64,000 nt of DNA from Nitrospira sp. (GTDB lineage Bacteria > Nitrospirota > Nitrospiria > Nitrospirales > Nitrospiraceae), in contig JAFEBH010000013.1 of assembly GCA_018242765.1 (NCBI GenBank), forward strand, positions 237,212 through 301,211, given 5' to 3'. This document shows positions 34,791 to 42,034 of this stretch, in pieces. Position numbers and translations under genes: made by a program. The first letter of the stretch is position 1; each line of letters begins with the position of its first letter. The notes beneath the pieces were generated by a model. The model was not told where the DNA came from. It saw nothing but the letters and a program-made list of their open reading frames with translations, and did not search any database.

Positions 34791-37700
34791 CTACGATAAC
34801 AAAGAAAGTGCCCCTTTGCCTAGTACTTCCTCGACATCCGACACGAAATGGTCACTGGGGCAGACCGTCAGGTTGGGAAGGGGATTGGTTTCGGCTTCCA
34901 GACTTGCTTCCGTCCGGAACAACATGGAGATGGTCGTGCTGCCAGGATGTCGACGGAAGACATCGAGCAAGCGAGGTAATTGTTCCCGCACCTCCGGGTG
35001 ATCCGTGAGACGAATGCGGATACGTTTGATAGATTGTGTTTGAACCTGTGCCAATGGTTCAATTTTACTTCCGCGAAGCTTCGTTCCTTTATCGCCGCGA
35101 TCGATCGTCCCGGTAATGCGCACGAGCTGTTCGGGTGTCAGCATCTCACCGGCTGTCTTAAACAAGTCGGGGAATACGATGACTTCCGTCGTTCCCTGCA
35201 GATCTTCGATCGTGAGATAAGCCATGCGATCGCCCTTCTTCGTCAGCATGGATTTGACGGTGGCGATCACCCCACAGATCTTGACTTCACTCCCATCCGT
35301 ACAATCTTTCAACCCTGTCGTTGTGGTGGTGGACAAGGCACCCAGCATTGCTTCGTATCGCGTCAATGGGTGGGCGGAAATATAAAAGCCGGTGAGTTCG
35401 CGTTCGTATTTCAATCGTTGTGTCTGATCCCATTCCGGCACCGAAGGTAATGGAGGGATCGGCAAGGGCGCAGATAGTCCGTGCCCATTCATCTCCTCGC
35501 CAAAGATGCTGATCTGGCCACACTCACGCTCGCGCTGGGCCGCTGCTCCTTCCTCCACTGCTTGATCCAGCACCGCAATCAGTTGGGACCGCTTGGCTCC
35601 GGTGGAATCAAAGGCACCGGCTTTGATTAGGCCTTCCAGCATCCGCTTGTTGACCTTGTGGAGATCAACTCGTCGGCAGAAGTCAAAGAAGGAGGTGAAG
35701 GGGCCGGTCTGAGTCCGCACGTCCAAGACCGACTCCACGGCGCCTTCGCCGACATTCTTAATGGCGGCCAACCCGAATCGGATGACTCCTTCGGCGACGG
35801 CAAAGTGTTTTTGGCTGGCGTTCACATCGGGGCCCAACACTTTGATCCCCAAATCTCGACATTCCGTGAAATAGCCGACCAGCTTGTCTTGGTTCCCCAT
35901 ATCGGTCGTCATGAGGGCTGCCATAAACTCGGTCGGATAGTGCGCCTTGAGATATCCTGTTTGGTAACAGACAACGGCATAGGCTGCGGCATGTGATTTA
36001 TTGAACCCATATCCGGCGAACTTCTGAATCAACTCATAAAGCTTCTCAGCCTTCTTCTCGGGAATTTTCTTCTGTGTTGCGCCGTCGATGAACTTGACGC
36101 GCAGTTTTTCCATTTCCTCGGGCTTCTTCTTCCCCATCGCCCGACGAAGGATATCGGCTTGTCCCAATGAAAAGCCGGCGACCTTGTTGGCGATCGCCAT
36201 GACTTGTTCTTGGTAGACGATCACCCCGTAGGTATCTTTGAGGATCGGTTCCAATTCCGGAACCTCGTAGGCGATGGTGACCTTGCCCTGTTTCCGCTTG
36301 ATGAAGTCCGGGATAAGGTCCATAGGGCCCGGTCGATAGAGCGCGATAATAGCGATGATATCTTCGAACCGATCGGGTTTCAGTCCGGTGAGCAGATCTC
36401 GCATGCCGGAACTTTCCAGTTGGAACAGTCCGGTGGTTTTTCCGGAGCTCAACAGTGCAAAGGTGGCCTGGTCATCGAACGGGATCTGATCAATGACGAG
36501 CGGGGGCGCATCGGAGTGCGTCTCGTTGATCAAGGTCTCGGCCCGGCGAATCATCGTGAGTGTCTTGAGGCCCAGGAAATCGAATTTTACCAAGCCGATT
36601 TTTTCAACGTCTCCCATCGAATATTGGGTGACGACTTCGTCGTTGGCGCCTTTGTAGAGCGGGACATGGTCGGTGAGGGGGCCTTCGGAGATCACGACAC
36701 CGGCTGCGTGGGTTGAGGCATGTCGTGCGAGGCCTTCCAAGGACTGGGCATTCGTCATCAGTTCTTTGACCTTGGGATCGGTGTCGACCAACTCACGTAA
36801 ACGAGGTTCTGTTTCCAAGGCCTGCTGGAGGGTGATATTCAATTGGTTGGGAACGAGTTTCGCGACCTTATCCGCGTCGGCGTACGACATCTCCAGCACA
36901 CGTCCCACATCGCGAATGGCGGCTTTGGCACCAAGCGTTCCAAAGGTAATGATCTGGGCGACATGGTCGGTGCCGTATTTCTCCACCACATAATTGATGA
37001 CCTCTCCACGGCGCTCCATGCAGAAGTCCATATCGATATCGGGGAGGGAAACGCGTTCAGGATTCAAGAATCGCTCGAACAGGAGGGTGTATACCAGCGG
37101 ATCAAGATCCGTAATCCGAAGCGCATAAGCCACAAGACTTCCGGCTGCCGAACCTCGCCCCGGTCCTACCGGAATGCCTCGGGACCGGGCAAAGCGAATG
37201 ATATCCCAGACAATGAGAAAGTAGCCGGCAAACCCCATCGAACAGATGACCATGAGTTCTTCACGAAGCCGTTGATCATAGACCGCCGAGGCGATGCGAC
37301 TGGGGCGCTCCTTGAGTCGTGCTTGTAGGCCCGTCAGGGCGAGATGTTCGAGATAGGACTCACGGTCCTTGAACCCGTCCGGGATCCGATACTGCGGGAG
37401 ATACGTCTTGTTCAATGGAAGGTCGAGTGCACAATGATCCGCGATGCGGCATGTGTTCGACACCGCGCCTGGGAATTCCGCGAACGCCGGTGCAATCTCC
37501 TCTGTGGATTTGACGTAAAGCTGGTCCGTATCAAACTTCATCCGGCTTGAATCGCTGACCGTTTTTCCTGTTTGGAGGCACAGCATGAGCTCATGGGGAC
37601 GCGCATCGTCCTTATTCAGGTAGTGACAATCGTTGGTGCCAGCCATTGGGATGCCGAGTTTCTTATGGATTTCCACAAGGCCGGCGTTTGCGATGCGCTG

Positions 37701-38252
37701 GTGATCGAGTCCGTTCGCCTGCACTTCCAGGTAGAAATGGTCCTTTCCAAAAATCTCTTGAAATTCTCCGGCCACCGCCATGGCCCCGGCCATATCCTGT
37801 TGGCCGATGAGATAGGGAATTTCACCGCTCAAGCAACCCGAGAGCGCAATGATGCCATCGTGATGCAGCTGTAATAATTCTTTGTCGATTCGAGGCTTAT
37901 AGTAGAACCCTTCAAGATATCCTTTGCTCACCAGCTTGATGAGGTTCTGGTAGCCGCTGAGATTTCTCGCCAAGAGGATCAGATGATAATAGTCGTTATG
38001 CGCAAGCCCGCTATCTTTCTTGGCATGTCGGCTGCCTAACGCCATATAGGCTTCACAGCCGATAATCGGCTTGACGCCTACCTCTTTTGCTTTGCGGTAA
38101 AATTCGACCGCGCCGAACATGTTGCCATGGTCGGTCATCGCGACGGCCGGTTGGTTGAACGATTTGATTTGACGCACCAGCGGCTCGATCTGGTTGGCGC
38201 CGTCAAGGAGGCTAAATTGTGTGTGAAGATGAAGATGAACGAAAGAAGACAC
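34791..38252 (-). CDS. dnaE: DNA polymerase III alpha subunit
   Basis: 1153 residues from the GTG at 38252 (GAGG upstream; reads S-S-F-V-H-L-H-L-H-T-Q-F-S-L-L-D-G, as family members start). Replicative polymerase, in the holoenzyme. PHP domain about 1-280; polymerase core with P-G-R-G-S-A-A-G-S-L-V-A-Y, the catalytic P-D-I-D-M-D-F and third Asp in V-K-F-D-F-L-G-L; HhH and OB-fold (S-E-V-K-I-C-G-V-I-A-T-V) near the C-terminus. Intact. A frame extends upstream to 38303 but lacks a ribosome site. Confidence 0.96.
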   Translation of the reverse strand: MSSFVHLHLHTQFSLLDGANQIEPLVRQIKSFNQPAVAMTDHGNMFGAVEFYRKAKEVGVKPIIGCEAYMALGSRHAKKDSGLAHNDYYHLILLARNLSGYQNLIKLVSKGYLEGFYYKPRIDKELLQLHHDGIIALSGCLSGEIPYLIGQQDMAGAMAVAGEFQEIFGKDHFYLEVQANGLDHQRIANAGLVEIHKKLGIPMAGTNDCHYLNKDDARPHELMLCLQTGKTVSDSSRMKFDTDQLYVKSTEEIAPAFAEFPGAVSNTCRIADHCALDLPLNKTYLPQYRIPDGFKDRESYLEHLALTGLQARLKERPSRIASAVYDQRLREELMVICSMGFAGYFLIVWDIIRFARSRGIPVGPGRGSAAGSLVAYALRITDLDPLVYTLLFERFLNPERVSLPDIDMDFCMERRGEVINYVVEKYGTDHVAQIITFGTLGAKAAIRDVGRVLEMSYADADKVAKLVPNQLNITLQQALETEPRLRELVDTDPKVKELMTNAQSLEGLARHASTHAAGVVISEGPLTDHVPLYKGANDEVVTQYSMGDVEKIGLVKFDFLGLKTLTMIRRAETLINETHSDAPPLVIDQIPFDDQATFALLSSGKTTGLFQLESSGMRDLLTGLKPDRFEDIIAIIALYRPGPMDLIPDFIKRKQGKVTIAYEVPELEPILKDTYGVIVYQEQVMAIANKVAGFSLGQADILRRAMGKKKPEEMEKLRVKFIDGATQKKIPEKKAEKLYELIQKFAGYGFNKSHAAAYAVVCYQTGYLKAHYPTEFMAALMTTDMGNQDKLVGYFTECRDLGIKVLGPDVNASQKHFAVAEGVIRFGLAAIKNVGEGAVESVLDVRTQTGPFTSFFDFCRRVDLHKVNKRMLEGLIKAGAFDSTGAKRSQLIAVLDQAVEEGAAAQRERECGQISIFGEEMNGHGLSAPLPIPPLPSVPEWDQTQRLKYERELTGFYISAHPLTRYEAMLGALSTTTTTGLKDCTDGSEVKICGVIATVKSMLTKKGDRMAYLTIEDLQGTTEVIVFPDLFKTAGEMLTPEQLVRITGTIDRGDKGTKLRGSKIEPLAQVQTQSIKRIRIRLTDHPEVREQLPRLLDVFRRHPGSTTISMLFRTEASLEAETNPLPNLTVCPSDHFVSDVEEVLGKGALSLLS

Positions 38253-38598
38253 GAACAGTAAACCTCGTTGTGCGATTGTAGTCAGGGTGAACGGAGGAGT
38301 CAACGGCAGGTCGTGGCCGTGAGGCAGGGCCCGGACTATTTACCTACGCTTCTCCTGCAGCCGTTGATACGAGACGACGCTACTGGTTGCTCATATCTTT
38401 GATCCTGCGTCTGAGGCTTCATGTCCACCGTCTCACGGCATGCAGAAACATCAAACATGAAACTATCGGTTGAAATGCTTCATGGGATCCGTTGTTCTGA
38501 CGGTGTGGTCCCTTGACTATGCGCGACATCCTAAGCCGTGCTCTCATTTCAGGGCAGAGGCTTGTTGCCGGGTGACAAACCGGCATGAATGAGGCGGG
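38253..38598. other. Intergenic region, no gene seen
   Basis: Lies between the leftward coiled-coil gene's stop and the leftward dnaE start, so it should hold the dnaE promoter. No motif could be assigned. Confidence 0.35.
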
Positions 38599-40839
38599 TT
38601 AGAGCCGTTCCTTGTACTTTTGGTAGTGTTGCTTCTTCGCTCCCGCAATCCAATTCTCGCGATTAATCCGGTCGGGATCGGTTGCGAGTTTTTTGGCAAT
38701 TTTCTCAATATCCTCAGGTTTCCATCGGGCGATCTGGATAAACGTCCGGGTGCCGAGCTTCTGCAGGGTTTCGGCAAAGACCGGGCCGATCCCTGCGATC
38801 TTTTTCAGATCGTCAGCCTGGACAGGCTTGGTGATTTTGGCGGGACTGCTGGGAGCGGTTGCTCCGGCCCCATTGGGACGAGGCTGTTGTGGAGCGGGTG
38901 CCGTTGCTCCAGCTGCCGGGGCTGTGCGCAGAGTTGCACGCAGTTCGCGCAGGCGTTTTTGTAGGCGCTCAATCTGCTCGTCTTTTTCTGGAATACTCTG
39001 AACTTCTTTCTGGAGGGCCTGACGTTCGGTGTGGAGATCCTGTAGTTCGTGCTGGAGGGTCGCCACTTGTTTGTCTCGTTCCTGTATCCGTTGCTCAGCG
39101 AGGTGATATTGGGCCTGGAGGTCTTCGCGGATCCGGTTTTGTTCGAGAAGTTTTGCGGTCTCGCCTTCGAGGGTTTGGACGGTCTGCGCATGGGTGCGTT
39201 TCCATTCCGTAATCGTCGCCTCTTTCTCACGCAGCAGATGAGTCGCTGGCACCAGGTCCTCAATCCGTCGGTCACGGTCAGTGAGGGCTCGTTCGAGTTG
39301 TTGGATCATGGTGCGATGGGCGGCTTCCCGATCACTCAGCTCGACTTCCAGTTGGTGGATACGATCTTGTGCCGCCTGAAGCTCCTTGACTTGGGCACGC
39401 AGCCGATCCCGATCGGCCAATCCTTCGTTCAGTTGCGCAATGTGGTCTCGGAGTACCCGGATCTCTTCTTTGAGGACCTCCCGAGCTTGCTCGGCAGCCT
39501 GACAGGCCTGCTGGGCATCTCGAAGTTCATCCATTTGGATAGCGGCACTGGCATCACTCTCTCCAATCCGTTGATCGCGCTCGGCGAGGGAGCGTTCAAG
39601 TTGCTGGATCGTGTTGCGATGAGCGGCTTCCCGATCACTCAGCTCGACTTCCAGTTGGTGGATACGATCTTGTGTCGCCTGAAGCTCCTTGACTTGGGCA
39701 CGCAGCCGATCCCGATCGGCCAATCCTTCGTTCAGTTGCGCAATATGGTCTCGGAGTACCCGGATTTCTTCTTTGAGGACCTCCCGGGCTTGCTCGGCAG
39801 CCTGACAGGCCTGCTGGGCATCTCGAAGTTCATCCATTTGGACAGCGGCACTGGCATCACTCTCTCCAATCCGTTGATCGCGCTCGGCGAGGGAGCGTTC
39901 GAGTTGTTGGATCATGGTGCGATGAGCGGCTTCGCGATCACTCAGTTCGACTTCCAGTTGGTGGATGCGATCTTGTGCCGCCTGAAGCTGCTTGACTTGG
40001 GCACGCAGCCGATCCCGATCGGCCAATCCTTCGTTCAGTTGCGTAATGTGGTCTTGGAGGGCGCTCACTTCTCGCTCCATCACCTCTCGGGCCTGCTCGG
40101 CGCTCTGACAGGTTTGTTGAGCGGCACGGAGGCTGTCTGCTTGAGTCGCGGCAACGGTATCGAACTCCCCAATCCGTTGGTCGCGCTCGGCGAGGGCTCG
40201 TTCGAGTTGTTGGATCATGGTGCGATGAGCGGCTTCCCGATCACTCAGTTCGATTTCGAGCTGGTGGACGCGGTCTTGGGTTGCCTCGAGCTGTTTGACC
40301 TGGGCGCGTAACCGATCTCGATCGGCCAATCCTTCGTTCAGTTGCATGATATGTTCACGCAAGACTCCCACTTCTCGTTCCATGACGTCCCGAGCCTGCT
40401 CGGCGTTTCGACAGGTCTGTTGCGCCCCTTTCAGTTCATGCGTCTGCGTGGCGAGAGTTGCTTCCATTTCGTTCATGCGTCGGCGAGTCGCGGCTCCTTC
40501 TGTTTCAGCATGTGTCAGTTGCTTTGATCGGGTGGTGAGCTCCGCTTCGAGGGCTTTGAGCCGTTCATTCCGTGCGATCAGCTCTCGTTGAACGGACGAA
40601 TGCAGTGTTTCGGATGACATGATCTTTTGTTCAAGAATCTGCACCGCCGAGGTCTTGACCTTTAAATCATGTGCCATTCCGTCCAGAGCCTGCTCCTTGG
40701 TCCGTAACAGGCCAGCGAGGTCATGAGTCGGATGCTCCGGTGAGCGTTTCGGGCGTTGTCGCATCCACCAGCCGACCCCAAATCCGATTCCTGCTGCAAT
40801 CAGGAGGCAGCCGACCATCTGGCTAATCAGCGTCATCAT
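38599..40839 (-). CDS. Membrane-anchored coiled-coil protein with C-terminal helix-hairpin-helix (COG3743-type), 4-repeat form
   Basis: 746 residues. A single N-terminal helix (about 5-25, L-L-I-A-A-G-I-G-F-G-V-G-W-W) followed by R-Q-R-P-K-R puts the rest in the cytoplasm by the positive-inside rule. Residues about 160-540 are four tandem copies, the last partial, of a 101-residue coiled-coil unit with the core H-Q-L-E-V-E-L-S-D-R-E-A-A-H-R. A second coiled coil and a Pro/Ala linker follow. The last 75 residues are a helix-hairpin-helix domain (DDLKKIAGIGPVFAETLQKL, F-I-Q-I-A-R-W-K-P-E-D-I-E-K-I-A) as in COG3743 proteins often labelled flap-endonuclease-like. Only 3 bp lie between it and the OmpA-like gene upstream, so they are cotranscribed. 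Function unknown. Confidence 0.85.
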   Translation of the reverse strand: MMTLISQMVGCLLIAAGIGFGVGWWMRQRPKRSPEHPTHDLAGLLRTKEQALDGMAHDLKVKTSAVQILEQKIMSSETLHSSVQRELIARNERLKALEAELTTRSKQLTHAETEGAATRRRMNEMEATLATQTHELKGAQQTCRNAEQARDVMEREVGVLREHIMQLNEGLADRDRLRAQVKQLEATQDRVHQLEIELSDREAAHRTMIQQLERALAERDQRIGEFDTVAATQADSLRAAQQTCQSAEQAREVMEREVSALQDHITQLNEGLADRDRLRAQVKQLQAAQDRIHQLEVELSDREAAHRTMIQQLERSLAERDQRIGESDASAAVQMDELRDAQQACQAAEQAREVLKEEIRVLRDHIAQLNEGLADRDRLRAQVKELQATQDRIHQLEVELSDREAAHRNTIQQLERSLAERDQRIGESDASAAIQMDELRDAQQACQAAEQAREVLKEEIRVLRDHIAQLNEGLADRDRLRAQVKELQAAQDRIHQLEVELSDREAAHRTMIQQLERALTDRDRRIEDLVPATHLLREKEATITEWKRTHAQTVQTLEGETAKLLEQNRIREDLQAQYHLAEQRIQERDKQVATLQHELQDLHTERQALQKEVQSIPEKDEQIERLQKRLRELRATLRTAPAAGATAPAPQQPRPNGAGATAPSSPAKITKPVQADDLKKIAGIGPVFAETLQKLGTRTFIQIARWKPEDIEKIAKKLATDPDRINRENWIAGAKKQHYQKYKERL
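39220..40362 (-). repeat. 303-bp tandem repeat array, 3 full and 1 partial unit
   Basis: In-frame coding repeats (units at residues 160, 261, 362 and 463). Units 2-4 are nearly identical at DNA level, for example the block that recurs at 39445 and 39748, exactly 303 bp apart. Recent homogenisation or slippage is likely. Confidence 0.9.
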
Positions 40840-40842
40840 AGG

Positions 40843-41775
40843 TCACGTAGTCCTTATCATGAGCAACTCGATCCGTTGATTCTGCGGGAGACCAGGCTGG
40901 TATTTTCGGTTTGACAGAGGACGTGTCGATCCGTAGCCGATGGTCGTAAACGGGTTTGTGAGTCCCTGCCTCGTCAAGTATTGCTTGACCGCATCGGCCC
41001 GATGTCGGCTCAACTGTAAATTATGCTCTGCCGCACCACCAATATCGGTATGGCTGGCAATTTCAATGGGGGCGGTCGGAACTTTTTGTAGGAGGACGAC
41101 AATGTGATCCAGAACTGCATGACCTTTGGCCGTGATCGTGGCGCTGTCCGGTTCAAACTCGATCGAGGACTTTGCGAGAACCTGGTTCAGTGACAACTGT
41201 AGGGCTGAAAGCGAAACAGAAGTGGGGGGCGAGGTCGTTGTCGGTGCGACCATCACGCGGTCTTCAATGGTTAACCCCGCGCGTACTGCAGGAGCGATCG
41301 CATGGAGGACATCCGCTTTTTCACGAGGACTCGAGACCTGACCGGTCAGGACCAGGGAATGTCCATCAATGATGATGGAGCCACGTTCCACCATCCAGCC
41401 TAAGATCGGCAGAAGTTGTGGAATGGTGTCCACCCATGTGGCTGCACCGACTTGCGGATCAACGGTGAACTGGTCGGTCACACGGATCCCCTTCTTGGCA
41501 TACAGGGTATGTGCTTGTTGAAGAATCGCCGTCTTGCTTCGTTCACTGGGCAATGAGCCGCGAAACACCAGGCTGTTTTGTTGGAAACTGATATAGAGAG
41601 AGGCTGGTGTGATGGCTGCAGCCAGGGGCTGCGAGGGGAGATGTCGAGGAATGCACACCACCGCGAACAATATCAGTGCGACGAGCCCACCAGCCAGAAT
41701 TCTCGCACGCCTCATGAACTCGGCCCGTTGCGGATGGTTCTGATCACTGGATTGCGGGTCCTGACGGTACCACAT
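40843..41775 (-). CDS. OmpA-like protein with BON-type domains and N-terminal membrane helix
   Basis: 310 residues. A basic N-terminus (R-A-E-F-M-R-R-A-R) precedes a helix (about 27-43, I-L-A-G-G-L-V-A-L-I-L-F-A-V-V-C-I), so the rest should be periplasmic. Two BON-like segments follow (about 60-110 and 130-175, G-S-L-P-S-E-R-S-K, L-T-G-Q-V-S-S-P-R-E-K). Then comes an OmpA C-terminal domain (about 200-310): I-E-F-E-P-D-S-A-T-I, I-A-S-H-T-D, N-L-Q-L-S-R-H-R-A-D-A-V and G-Y-G-S-T-R-P, the peptidoglycan-binding pattern. The architecture recalls mycobacterial ArfA/OmpATb. Directly upstream of, and coupled to, the coiled-coil gene. Probably ties the cell wall to the inner membrane. Confidence 0.85.
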   Translation of the reverse strand: MWYRQDPQSSDQNHPQRAEFMRRARILAGGLVALILFAVVCIPRHLPSQPLAAAITPASLYISFQQNSLVFRGSLPSERSKTAILQQAHTLYAKKGIRVTDQFTVDPQVGAATWVDTIPQLLPILGWMVERGSIIIDGHSLVLTGQVSSPREKADVLHAIAPAVRAGLTIEDRVMVAPTTTSPPTSVSLSALQLSLNQVLAKSSIEFEPDSATITAKGHAVLDHIVVLLQKVPTAPIEIASHTDIGGAAEHNLQLSRHRADAVKQYLTRQGLTNPFTTIGYGSTRPLSNRKYQPGLPQNQRIELLMIRTT

Positions 41776-42034
41776 GTCACGACTATGTACTAGGTGAGAG
41801 CTGCCCAGTCAAGCCGGTCAACTACAGAGGGGATCACAATCTGGTTGCGATTTGATCGCAGCCGGGCTGTACAGTTGCAATGGTAGTGATGAATCCTATT
41901 GAACCTGATACCCCATCCCCATTCAATAGATCGTGGGAAACAGCTCGGGAACCGAACGACCTGATGGTGGACCAGAGTCTGGAATCCACCCTACTCGAGT
42001 CACTACCGAACCCTTCTTACGGAAGGAAGAGGGA

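Noticed and set aside
39049..40311. Long plus-strand frame (420 codons) across the coiled-coil repeats, and a similar one at 42389-43438.
   Set aside because: Antisense shadow of the repeated, stop-poor coding strand; no ribosome site, composition not protein-like, and it repeats with the same 303-bp period.
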